Shown: positions 11,442 through 21,116 of the stretch, one piece after another
How the letters are laid out: every line of letters starts with the position of its first letter
Position numbering within the stretch: the stretch's first letter is position 1
From: Conidiobolus incongruus B7586
Lineage: Eukaryota; Entomophthoromycota; Entomophthoromycetes; Entomophthorales; Conidiobolaceae
Reading direction: 5' to 3'
Assembly (NCBI GenBank): GCA_000697335.1
Contig: JNEM01007714.1
Location: forward strand, 1 to 25,414
DNA length: 25,414 bases
The notes under the pieces: generated by a model
What the model was told of the DNA's origin: nothing
What the model saw: only the letters and a program-made list of their open reading frames with translations
The model's database searches: none
Translations under genes and position numbers: made by a program

Positions 11442-12690
11442 CCCTATTTTGAATAGATGTGGATAATAGTAGAATCGAATCAGAGCGAGTAACGCAGCAT
11501 TCTGGATGTGAAAATATTGATCACAACAATAATACTAGTTTTCTATTTATCATGATGAAAAACAGATAATTTAATATTGTAATTAAATTAGCATAATAGT
11601 GTTAAAAAATTGTAAATATATCAAATATATGTCTTTGTATATATATATATATATATATATAATAATTATTATACATAACAATTATATTGTAAATATATAT
11701 ATGTATTATTTTTATTTAAATATATAATTATGATAATTGATGATGTAATATAATATAATTATTTTAATGAGATAATTTTTTTTGATGATTTAATAATTTA
11801 AAAGATGACGAAATTAATTTGTCCAATACATTAAATAATAAAAAATTAATAAATTAAATAAATCAAAATTTTTAAATAAATGTAACTAAATATTTAAAGC
11901 AAAGAGTAATATAAATAAAGTATTAATAATAATAAAAATTTTTATTAAATAATCAATTTTATTAATATTTTTAATCAATATTATTAGAAATTAAAATTTA
12001 TTCAATTTAAAATTTGTTGAAATAAATATACCGATTTCTAATTATTTCTCAGTTATTTCTGAAATTTTTAGTTCAATTTTTTTTCACATGTGACATCATT
12101 TTTGAATCAGTTTTCAAAAATTGAGACTACTTTTATTAATTGTTGAATTCAAGGGATTGAATTCTTTGATGAATAAAATAAATTATTTTATAGTTAATTG
12201 CTATTAATATATTATAATATCCTTTACATTATTTGTGATATTATAAGTATTATTTTTGGCGGATGTGTTTAAAAATTATTACAGTATATTGGTCGTGATC
12301 TATATATAGTATGATATGTAGGTGACGGGGGAGTAAACTGACCCATTGGAAGGAATCCCTTAAAAGGGTACAGAATATTAGGCAAACAGCCAAAAAGGTT
12401 AATGAAATATGAAAAAAAGAGTATAGTTGAATGGTTTAAATATTTCAGACTCATTAAAAGGAGGTTTATAATATGGATTATCTAGAATATCACAACTCTT
12501 GGAACTAGGAGTTAAAGTATCCACATCCTAGGAATTATAAATAATTGCCAATTATAATAAGAAGAATAATTTGAATTATTGAATACAAGTGAGAAAGGGT
12601 TTATTATGTAGAGTAGTTTTCAAATATGATGTAGCAACATTATGAAAAATAGAATGACAGGTATGGTATCAAACAAGTGAGAGGACGAGA
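11442..12690. other. Spacer between IF1 copies 1 and 2, with TA microsatellite
   Basis: An alternating (TA)n tract covers about 11638-11660 in an AT-rich block to about 12250. From 12260 to 12660 the composition is less AT-rich. On the minus strand there is a 61-codon open frame at 12269-12454 and an overlapping 42-codon open stretch in another frame upstream. Neither shows a known motif nor resembles IF1, so no gene is called. A short perfect inverted repeat, cccttaaaaggg, lies near 12357-12368. Confidence 0.4.
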
Positions 12691-12924
12691 TTAAGATTTT
12701 CTGTTAACGTGCTTCTCCAACTCAGCCTTTTCCTTTTCTAATTTTGCTAGCTGTTCCTTCAACTTGGCCAACTTTTGTTTCTCATGCTCACGAACGTATC
12801 TGTCTTCAGCTGCTTTTTCCCTGTCACTGAAAGCATCTTGTTGAGAATACATACGAACACTAGAAATAGAAGTTAAACGAGCAGAGGCACGACATAAGAT
12901 AGCCCTGGTGGTTGTAGTTAACAT
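12691..12924 (-). CDS. Mitochondrial F1-ATPase inhibitor IF1, copy 2
   Basis: This is the second IF1 paralog, 77 aa from the conserved ML start at 12924. An upstream in-frame ATG at 12948 would add eight residues that are not conserved in copy 3. The presequence is basic and Ser/Thr-rich with a MYSQ junction. It is followed by the inhibitory core (AFSDREKAAEDRYVREHEK) and a C-terminal Leu/Lys/Glu coiled coil expected to dimerise the inhibitor. It is about two thirds identical to copy 3 and clearly less so to copy 1. It is intronless, lies on the same strand as the other two copies, and is separated from copy 1 by 1.3 kb. The downstream acting role is as for the INH1/STF1 family. Whether it is a functional specialist is not visible in the sequence. 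Confidence 0.92.
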   Translation of the reverse strand: MLTTTTRAILCRASARLTSISSVRMYSQQDAFSDREKAAEDRYVREHEKQKLAKLKEQLAKLEKEKAELEKHVNRKS

Positions 12925-12983
12925 TATAGTATACAATTTGTTTAGCAATTAAAACTAAGAACAAAGTGTTATGTAATGATCTC

Positions 12984-12990
12984 TTTTATA
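12984..12990 (-). promoter_or_regulatory. TATA box of IF1 copy 2
   Basis: TATAAAA is read on the minus strand (CTAGTATAAAAGAG). It is 60 bases from the ATG at 12924, exactly the spacing found for copy 1. The leader also shares the block before the ATG, so the promoter was probably duplicated together with the coding region. Confidence 0.6.
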
Positions 12991-13892
12991 CTAGATTTTC
13001 AGAAATGATAATTGAAAACTAACCAAATTAAAACTAGTGAGTCCAGATTTCGAATTGAAAAAAATTGATTATTAAAACAATTCTATTTTCTATTTATATT
13101 AGTCAAACGTTATAATTTAGAAACATAAAGTTAAATGATGATATATAAATTTTGAATAAAGAAATTATATATATAATCTTTACAAAAATTCTATTTTAGA
13201 ATTATTTGTTTTGTGTTTGGTTTAATCCATTGTTGTGTTTATCTTTGATTAAATCAATGTATTCCTTTTATCAAAATTAATTTGATATTATTGATATAAA
13301 TTGGAAAATCTTTTGAGATAAAAGATACAAAATAACAGATATGTATATACTTATTAAAACTAATCATCAAATAATAAAAATTTCTATTGTTCAATAATTG
13401 TTATTATCAAACATATACAATTCAATTTCAATTGATTGTAATTAATATCTCTAACCAAAACTTCTGAATTATTCTTAAGTCGAACCTTCACATGTGTTAT
13501 TAATGTTTTTTAAATAAAAATAGCTTCAAATTTTATACTTGTTGGAAATATTGCTGACTAATAATATATATTGAATAATATAGTTGATATATAAATAGTC
13601 AGTTACATTGCCAAAGTTAAAAAATATCTGTTCGACTAATTGTTTATCATATTAAAAAATTTGATATAGAATATTTAGTTATAAATGGATGGAAAAATGA
13701 TATACGAGTATTTTGTAGGTATTGATATGGGAAGCATAGATAAATCTAGAAAGATAAAGGTTAATATTATTGATTGTTTAATATGAGCAAGAAATAATTT
13801 TATTTATATGACAATAATGTTTAAAGCTTATATAGTAATGTCATGAAAAGCAAGACCGAAGTAGGGCGAGATAAGAAGAAAAGAAAGTTACT
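12991..13892. other. Spacer between IF1 copies 2 and 3
   Basis: This AT-rich DNA has no convincing gene. The last ~60 bases (13830-13892) are somewhat purine-rich on the plus strand and should be the 3' untranslated part of copy 3. The remaining sequence holds only short A/T runs. Confidence 0.4.
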
Positions 13893-14126
13893 CTATTTAG
13901 ACTTGTTAAGTCTGTCCTCAATTTCTTTCTTTTCCTTCTCCAATTTTTCAAGCTGTTCCTTCAACTTTTTTAACTTTTCCTTCTCATGTTCACGAATATA
14001 TCTGTTTTCAGCTGCTTTTTCTCTTTCGTCGAAAGCATCAGTTTGAGAATACATACGAACACTAGAAATAGAAGGTAAACGAGTTAAAGTACGGCGCAAT
14101 ACAATATTAGTAGTAGCAGTTAACAT
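13893..14126 (-). CDS. Mitochondrial F1-ATPase inhibitor IF1, copy 3
   Basis: This is the third tandem IF1, 77 aa, intronless, with the same MLT start and presequence style (SSVRMYSQ junction). The inhibitory core AFDEREKAAENRYIREHEK is intact, and the C-terminal half is a highly charged coiled coil. It is closest to copy 2 (52 of 77 positions identical when aligned without gaps). It is transcribed away from SOM1 across a 423-base spacer. Its promoter differs from the other two: the nearest TATA-like site is TATAAAT, 68 bases upstream, and the leader lacks the shared block. This suggests it is either the ancestral gene or one that gained a different promoter. Confidence 0.92.
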   Translation of the reverse strand: MLTATTNIVLRRTLTRLPSISSVRMYSQTDAFDEREKAAENRYIREHEKEKLKKLKEQLEKLEKEKKEIEDRLNKSK

Positions 14127-14549
14127 TTTAAATTTTAGCTTGATAATAATGGTACAAAGGTGATAAGTTGAAAAATTTCAACGTCACCCTAATATTTATA
14201 AATAATTGATATTTGTGGGAGCTAAAAAGGGTTTGGGCGCCTTTATAAATTGTTTCAAAATATTTGAATTGTGACTATCTATTCCTTGATGGATTGGTTA
14301 ATTTTTCAAAATGAAATCGGTGACGAAGTCTATTTTATAGCTTATTGGCTATTTTTAGAACATTTTAAGTCTTCAGATTTTTCAAATTGTTTTAGTAATA
14401 ATATTAATAATTTCAAAACATTTCACAAATCAATCAGAGATGATGTCATATTAATAATCCCCATCGTCCCATAAATTAAAATAATTAGAATATTATATAA
14501 ATAATTAACTACACTTTTTGTATTAATTCAACAAATAATAATTGAAAAA
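14127..14549. promoter_or_regulatory. Divergent promoter region, IF1 copy 3 / SOM1
   Basis: This 423-base spacer holds the starts of two oppositely transcribed mitochondrial genes. For IF1 copy 3, a minus-strand TATAAAT lies at 14194-14200. For SOM1, a plus-strand TATAAAT lies at 14496-14502, 48 bases before the ATG. A 67-codon plus-strand open frame at 14271-14474 begins with GTG and shows no family features, so it is not called as a gene. Bidirectional control is an inference from layout only. Confidence 0.45.
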
Positions 14550-14835
14550 ATGTCCCAAGATTCACTAACAATATATAATAAAAATGAACACGATGCAGTC
14601 GTAGAATTAATTAAACCAAAGTGCGAATATTTCGAATTAGTTCAATACAAATGTACTTTATTATACGATCAAGCGATTTGCCAACCTTATAGCAGATACT
14701 TTGAAAGGTATTTATTTAATTTTGTTTTATTGTATTAATAATATTTATATTTTTTATAGTTGTCCTAACAGACCTAGAAAAGAAATAACACCTTATCAAA
14801 TGAAGAAAATTCATCAAGCTATGTATTCTAATTAA
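14550..14835 (+). CDS. SOM1: Som1-like twin Cx9C mitochondrial protein, two exons
   Basis: Som1 is an intermembrane-space factor of the inner membrane peptidase (IMP) complex, which removes sorting signals from imported or exported mitochondrial proteins. The exons are 14550-14707 and 14760-14835, joined across a 52-nt GT-AG intron inside an AG|T Ser codon, giving 77 aa. The four cysteines sit at 25, 35, 44 and 54, making two exact C-x9-C pairs, the arrangement used for oxidative folding in the intermembrane space. The phrase CEYFELVQYKC matches the family hallmark (C-E-x-F-E-L-V-Q-Y-x-C), and AICQPYSRYFESC matches the second half. There is no N-terminal presequence, as expected for this import route. 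The length fits the family (about 75-90 aa). It is divergent from IF1 copy 3. The product name is based on this motif match. Confidence 0.85.
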
Positions 14836-16110
14836 AATATTTATTATTGTAATTTTATTCAAAATCATTTAATTAAAATTTAATATTTACATATTTTCCT
14901 CATTTCCAACTCTAGATTAAATTTAAGTTAAATTAATAATTTTATAAATACTTTAATTAATGTATATATTTATATTTATTTTGACTAATTTAATTCTTAT
15001 TGTATTTTATTTTTTATATATTGTTGCATATCAAAGTCGCCAATTAATCGAATGTTCGATTTTTATTACCTAACTTCCCTTGATAAGATCAATCATTACC
15101 CTAATTAATTTAAATTTAAAATATAATAATTACATTATGACATTTAAAATTTATTATATTTATAGATCAAATACTAAAGTATAATCGACAATATTAAATA
15201 ATAAAAATGACAAAATCATAGTTGAAACTTTATTCCATTTTGAATATATTAACAATCCAAAATCTCACCCCATATTGATGATCAAAAATGGACGGATATA
15301 TTCAATAATATGTCTATTAGATAAAGAAATTGAGTGAATATTTTAGACTTTTGAATTGATATAAAATTATAACTTAATTTAAAAATAATATCAAAATTTA
15401 ATCAAAAATTTATATTAAAAATGATTACTTCATTTTCTATCAAATATTTAAAATTTTAAAATTGATAAATTTAAATTGAATTAATATATTTTAAAAAATT
15501 TTATTAAGTTATAAAATATTGAACTACTTATACAAAGCTTATCAGTATTGATATTGATTTATATAAGTATAATCTAACTTTTTTAATATAATAATTTCAA
15601 ATTATAAATATAATAAAAATATTTTAGTAAATAGTTTTTTTTCAATGATCGCTTATTTATTGGTTACCTCAATCCTGATTTAATTCAGACAGCTGTTAAT
15701 AATTTGAATTATATTTAATTGAATTTAAGAGTCAAAAATTAAATTAATACCAAGTATAATGAGAACTCAGTTAATAATAAATGACCTTAAATATTTTTTA
15801 TATTATTAGTATTTTATATTGTTTTTTTACAATTTTATATATTAATAATTTTATTTAATATTAATTATTTTATTAAAATGTAAAATTAAAATTTACAAGA
15901 AACGTTTCAAAATTTTAAATTATAAAAAAAATTTAATAAATTTGATATTAAATTATTAATATTATTGGTTATAATTAATAAAAAAAATATTCATTCATTT
16001 TATTAATTTGAATTCTTTTTATTTTTGCCATAGTTTCATAAATTATCAAAAAGATTAAAATAGTAAAAATTAATTAATTATCATTTATTGAATGTAACTA
16101 ATTATTCAAG
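14836..16110. other. AT-rich spacer between SOM1 and the hydrolase gene
   Basis: No gene is seen here. A short perfect inverted repeat with 7-base arms (AATCGAA / TTCGATT, 2-base loop) lies at 15046-15061, about 200 bases beyond the SOM1 stop. A locally less AT-rich patch surrounds it (15020-15110). The rest, especially 15350-16080, is A/T runs. Confidence 0.4.
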
Positions 16111-16111
16111 G

Positions 16112-16118
16112 TATAAAA
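16112..16118 (+). promoter_or_regulatory. TATA box of the alpha/beta-hydrolase gene
   Basis: TATAAAA in the context GGTATAAAAGAC lies 49-55 bases before the ATG at 16167. It is a textbook core promoter element, and the spacing agrees with the other TATA boxes seen in this window. Confidence 0.6.
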
Positions 16119-16166
16119 GACTTTAAGCATCCAAATTTTTGCTCTTAAGTTAGAAAAATAGTTAAA

Positions 16167-17700
16167 ATGTGGTTGATTAATCTGATATGGTGTGGAGGCA
16201 AATATCGTAGTAACCCAACGAAGTCTCAACAACTACAGCTATACTGTGTTAATCATATTGTCAAGTTTGCAGTTTTTAATTACAATAATATTCCTATCTA
16301 TTCCCTATTATTGATATATTGGACAGTGAATCATATTTGGACGTTAGAATCTCAGACACTATTTGCATTTGTCATTTTATCAAATATTGTAATGGGATTG
16401 GAGTTCATATTCTATTTTTACAATTTTATAAAGATTTCTCAGTTATATAGTATTAATTATAGGAAAACTATGAATTTTAATATGAGATGGAGATGTTTTC
16501 AAGATTTAATTCATATTTGCAATGGTGATTTATTCGAATGGTTACGTGAATGGTGTGAATTGGATAATCAAAGGTTTCAAAAAGGTCAGTCTTTGAACTT
16601 AGAGCATGCTAGGGATTGTCTAAGCCAATATATCTTCAATAAGCCCTTTGATCAACTTAACCAGGCTGAGATAATTGAACTAAATCATTATATCAACACG
16701 TCTAACTTGAATACTTTATCACCACCACCAATTAATCAATTGCCTATTCGTTACGGTAGTGAGTTAATATCACAATTTTATCATGCACCGCTCCACTTTC
16801 ATATAATTGTTTGGTTTACAGAATATTTGGGATCTTTATTTATGAAACATATGGGATTTCAATATTTTGTTTTAAAAGAATTTGAAGATCTTCCATATTG
16901 GGTTCATATACCAGAGCATGTGGATTTCAATAATCCTCCAATTATTTTCTTTCATGGGTTAATTTCAGGTAAATTTAGTATATAATATCTCAATTGTTTG
17001 TTGTATTAATGTTCAATAAGGTCCTGCTTGCGTTTTAACCACTATATACTCCTTATTGTCAAATCATCCCAATCGAATTATTATAGTGATTGAGATGAAA
17101 CATATGATGATGCAATTTAAGCCTATAACAACAAACGAAACTCTATTAAGTTTTCTAGATTGTATCATTCAAAAGTATCAATTTCAAAAGCTTAGTTTAG
17201 TTGCTCAATCTTTCGGTACTTTAATGATTCCTCATATTGTAAAATATCGTAGCTGTTATATTGAAAATATGCTACTCTTGGATCCCATATGTTTTTCGCC
17301 TTTTAGTGCACATTCTTTATATATATTTTTCTTTAAGGAAGCTGAGTCAGCTTTTCATTTGGGTGCTAGATATTGGGTGGGGTATCAATATGGTGCTTAT
17401 GCTTATTTGGTTAAGTATTTGAATAGGTAATTGATTCATAAACTATTGATTGATTGATATTCATCAACATATTCTAGATACGAAGCAACTCTATTCCCCA
17501 GTGATATCTTATCCATTTCCGGCAATACTCATATCGTCATAACCGAGCAAGAAGAGTTATATGATATATCGAAAACGTTACAATTACTACGCACCAAATA
17601 CTGTACTAGAAAGCTGAGTATAGAGATTTTAAAGGGAATGGGACATGGTCAAGATTTATTTGATTTGAATTTATTGGGTAAAATTTGCCAGAAAATTTAA
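16167..17700 (+). CDS. Membrane-anchored alpha/beta-hydrolase, three exons
   Basis: The exons are 16167-16968, 17021-17426 and 17478-17700, with introns of 52 and 51 nt. Frame is kept throughout, giving 476 aa. The N-terminal ~90 residues contain two hydrophobic segments (about 31-53 and 65-88) that probably anchor the protein in a membrane. The catalytic fold starts near residue 240 (PYWVHIPEHV, then PPIIFFHGLISG with the oxyanion HG at 263-264). The nucleophile elbow is VAQSFGT with Ser331, an A-x-S-x-G form of the usual G-x-S-x-G. The candidate catalytic His is His459 in KGMGHGQD, about where the triad His should be. The acid is not certain because the usual Asp position reads ITEQEE. The family includes lipases, esterases and acyltransferases. 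The substrate is unknown, and the motif set resembles uncharacterised fungal two-TM hydrolases. The gene converges on the homeobox gene with 71 bases between stops. Confidence 0.85.
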
Positions 17701-17771
17701 TAAAGTTTTGTGTATTTTCAAAATATTTTAATGATTGGATTTTGATTTGATGATTATGCTAATTTTGAGGC

Positions 17772-18830
17772 TTAATTGTCGGAGTGTGTTGATGATACTG
17801 AAGAATCGGAAATGGTCACATTGTGATCCATTTGGTAGTTGTTGTGACTCATGGAATAGGTACTATTTGCAACAATGCCATCATTAGGTATATATCCAGG
17901 CGTAAATGGAGATGGTGTTAATTGACCATAATTAACAGAATTCATATTTGTTGACTGATAGTCTATATTGTGACCAAATTGGAGATTGAATTGAGATTGT
18001 GATGATGCTTCCATATAGTTCAATTGATTCATTGAAGCATTGTGATAATGGTAATAGTATGGAATTAGAGTAGGTGGGGGTGTCATTGAAATCATATTAT
18101 ACTGAGATGGATCTCCAGCTTGCGAAGAATTAAAATCGGTTCCATTACCAAATGGCAAATCTTTGGTGTCATAACCAACAAACGAAGGAGTAGACCATGC
18201 TGAGAAAATCTCAGAGGCATTGTCAGGTGAAATTTGTGATTGGTTAGAATAATAATTCAAAGTCTGAGTCATTTTATGCAGATTATTAGCAAGAAGTGGC
18301 ATACTAGAAGGCTCCATGACGTTGGACGCACTGGAATGCTCTTCAGATGTTCCACTGGGACCGTCTGTGGATGATGAAATCCCATTAGTTTTTAGTTGAA
18401 ATTCTCTTGGAAGGAATTCACCCATCAAAGAGTGATAAGTACTTGGCCAATTTGAAAGTAGATCAGGATTACTACAGAATGTTAATGGCAAATAAGGAGA
18501 CACTTCGTCGGGGTTGTCCTTCTCCTTTTTGATCTTAGCTCGATGATTTTGGAACCACACCTGAATTTCGCGTGGTTTCATGCCAACCGTTTTACTGAGT
18601 TCATGGCGTTGTTCGGGGGTTGGTCTCGGGTTTCGAAGAAAGAAATGCGTTAAAATTTTGGTTTGATGAGGCTTCAATCGATTTCGTCTTTTGATTGTAC
18701 CTTGCATTTTCAAATTATTGTCATGATGTTCTTGGCATTCGGACGGATCTATATGTGGCTGGGGAATAAGATGATTTGCCGTAAATTGTGGTAGATGATA
18801 CATAGACAAATGAGAGATTTGGGGCTCCAT
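17772..18830 (-). CDS. Homeodomain transcription factor
   Basis: This intronless gene encodes a 352-aa nuclear DNA-binding protein. The homeodomain spans about residues 47-104: RRNRLKPHQTKIL begins the N-terminal arm and helix 1, TPEQRHELSKTVGMKPREI makes helix 2 and the turn, and VWFQNHRAKIKKEK is the recognition helix. The invariant Trp92, Phe93 and Asn95 (homeodomain positions 48, 49 and 51) are present with Gln94 (position 50), but position 52, normally Arg, is His96. A basic tail KIKKEK could serve in nuclear import. The remaining ~240 residues are low-complexity, rich in Ser, Asn, Tyr, Gln and Thr, typical of a fungal activation region. It is a typical (60-residue, non-TALE) homeodomain. 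The target genes and the pathway cannot be told from sequence. The start is the first ATG of the frame. Confidence 0.92.
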   Translation of the reverse strand: MEPQISHLSMYHLPQFTANHLIPQPHIDPSECQEHHDNNLKMQGTIKRRNRLKPHQTKILTHFFLRNPRPTPEQRHELSKTVGMKPREIQVWFQNHRAKIKKEKDNPDEVSPYLPLTFCSNPDLLSNWPSTYHSLMGEFLPREFQLKTNGISSSTDGPSGTSEEHSSASNVMEPSSMPLLANNLHKMTQTLNYYSNQSQISPDNASEIFSAWSTPSFVGYDTKDLPFGNGTDFNSSQAGDPSQYNMISMTPPPTLIPYYYHYHNASMNQLNYMEASSQSQFNLQFGHNIDYQSTNMNSVNYGQLTPSPFTPGYIPNDGIVANSTYSMSHNNYQMDHNVTISDSSVSSTHSDN

Positions 18831-19100
18831 TATGAATAAGAGGAGATAGAGAGGTAAATAGAAAGAAAATTGATGTGATTTATAGTATCAGAAGTGTTTG
18901 AAACACCCGATAGCCATGGTTCAAGAGGGATGAAGGACTTTAAAGGGTTTATATACTAATACTCCGCAAATCAAATTCCAAAGAGCCAAACAATTGAAGA
19001 GATTTTATTGATGAGTTGTCAAACTGAAAGTCCTCAAATCACTATAAAATTTTAGTGATATGATTGGTTGGATGGTTGGGAGTGAGTGAAATAGATGAAA
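18831..19100 (-). promoter_or_regulatory. Upstream region of the homeobox gene
   Basis: A minus-strand TATATAAA lies at 18948-18955, about 118 bases before the ATG. Between it and the ATG is a near-perfect inverted repeat, GTGTTT-G-AAACAC (18894-18906). This could be a dimeric factor site or a small hairpin in the leader. The region is less AT-rich than the spacer beyond it. The TATA assignment is plausible. The operator role is only a guess. Confidence 0.35.
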
Positions 19101-21103
19101 TCCGACCGTATTGCAACTGGATTCGTAATATCCAAGCTTAATTGATAATCAGTGATTAAGTTTGTTTAATTCCCTCAATTGGCAAATCAAGCAGCTTGGT
19201 ATTAAACAATGAGATGATATCACCCCAAGCCAATGAAGCATCAATACCCTTCATCTGAATAAACACAAACCTGCTATTGAGGTTCAAAATATAATGAAAT
19301 TTTACTATAATCAAGATAGTAGAAGAATTTCCTGAAATCCTGAATTTATTATTGACCATCAATAGCAAAAATCATTGAAACATAATTAACCCATATTGCA
19401 ATAATATCAAAAATAGGATTAATTTTTAAATCAATAGTTCTAATTACTCGTTAATACATCAATCAAGGGTATAAATATTTTCTGCTATAAATTGATACAA
19501 CAATATCAAGTATGTAAAAGTATCTAATAAAAGATCCTAATGGCATGCACATAGGGGAATAGTAGATCAAGGATACCAGAATAATTTAACTAGGAGTGGG
19601 GTCTTTGTTTCATCAAATATCTCGAAACAAAGTTTTGATTTTGGTTTCTAGATGAATTTGGTACTTTTCCAGAACTTGATTAATTTTCACTAAATTTAGA
19701 ATTCCTGTTGAATATTTTGTTGGTGTAATGTTTAACAGTATTATAGTGATTGGAATATTTTAAAAAGGATCCTATACAATGTTTCAGTAATAATATAATT
19801 AGTAGAATATAATAGTTATAAAAAATAAATAAGTATTAAAAATCTTGTTATATTCGATTTAATAGGTTATGACGAAGTTAAATTTTCTTAAAATTGAATA
19901 TTTAATAATTTTCATAATGATTACCTAAATAAAATAATTACAAGTTCGAATTGAGCGATTGATAATTGAACTCATTATACAATGGTTCAATCAAAATTGA
20001 AATCATCAAATCTCAAAAAATTAATAAATAGAATAATTTTTGCTCTATGGATCAACATTTTGAAAGATATATAATTAGAAATCAAAAGGATTTTCTAAAT
20101 GATTGGTTGGATCATGGATTAAAAATCATTGAAAATGCATTATGATTTATTTACCACTTAAGCTTATCAAATAATTTTGATGTTATTATAAAGTTGAACT
20201 ATTCCACTAACATGAGATCATAAAGATAGTACAAATTATTTTGAGAGCTTACTTGATTATTAAGTGTTGCTAATTTGGAAATATATTAAGTAATGGTGAA
20301 TTTTATTAATTCAATTTCTAATTTGACCTAACAATGATGATTAAGTAGAATATATTATTACTTTAAATTAATTTTTAGTTTTATGACTTTCAACTGTATT
20401 AATATAATGTATAATCCTTATTGAGGAAATCGATAATCCATCAATATCAATTAAAATTACTAATATTAAGCTGATAATAATCAAAAATGTTCAATAACGT
20501 AAAGATAATTGAATTATTATTTATTCTATATTAATATTCAATCAAGTTTATTTATTTTAAATCTTCAAAATATATTTCAATCCAAAGTACTAGAATATTT
20601 TTCAAGAATTTTATCTATCAAATACAATAACACTTAATTTACAATTAACTAACTTTGAATTAATGGAAGAATGAGAGTTAGCAATAATACAATTTATTAT
20701 TTATTTTATCTCATAATCATTATAAATTTTGATATTTTGAAAAATAATAAAATTGAACGAGATATTTAAATTAATAAAATAGGATACAGTTCAAAATGGG
20801 AAGAAACTTCTATTTCATTTAAATTAATTTATTGGTAAATATAAGTTGCTATGTTATTTGTATGAAACTATAGATTATTTATTAAATGAAACCATGCTCA
20901 AGATAGCTTGAATTGGGAACAAAATGAACAATTATGATTGAAACAAAAATAATGAAAAAATTGATAAGGATGAAGGTAAAAAAATTAATGTATGTAGAAG
21001 TATTATATATTGATTATTGTACGCTTAGTTAATACAATGAAAATTTCTTTAATAAACAAGGAATTAGTGGAAATTTGAATTAAAAAATAGTTAATAGAAG
21101 TAG
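19101..21103. other. Long spacer between homeobox gene and tRNA-Asn
   Basis: No supported gene lies in these 2 kb. A minus-strand open frame of 70 codons (19156-19368, TTG-initiated) ends in a protein-like segment with a WGDII stretch. Further minus-strand open runs (about 40-50 codons) occur up to 19800 in a different frame. They could be remnants of a decayed gene, but such runs are expected by chance at this AT content and no family was recognised. From 19800 to 21100 only AT-rich, featureless sequence is seen. Confidence 0.35.
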
Positions 21104-21109
21104 AAAAAA
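21104..21109 (-). terminator. RNA polymerase III terminator of tRNA-Asn
   Basis: A run of six T on the transcribed (minus) strand starts seven bases after the discriminator base of the tRNA. This is the usual Pol III stop signal. Confidence 0.8.
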
Positions 21110-21116
21110 CCTATTC

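Noticed and set aside
11638-11660. CRISPR-like or satellite repeat
   Set aside because: It is a plain (TA)n microsatellite. There is no spaced repeat unit in the window.
12269-12660. 61-codon open frame and neighbouring open stretch after IF1 copy 2
   Set aside because: There is no recognisable motif and no similarity to IF1. The two stretches lie in different frames without a clear intron between them.
13843-14046. Plus-strand Ser/Phe-rich open frame
   Set aside because: It is the antisense shadow of IF1 copy 3, and the Ser/Phe bias reflects its Glu/Lys-rich codons.
14271-14474. 67-codon plus-strand open frame in the IF1 copy 3 / SOM1 spacer
   Set aside because: It begins with GTG, lies within the shared promoter region, and shows no family features.
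19156-19800. Possible minus-strand gene read through several stops (including a 70-codon open frame)
   Set aside because: Open runs of 40-50 codons are expected many times by chance in DNA of this AT content. No family motif, no ATG start for the 70-codon frame, and no consistent splice sites were found.
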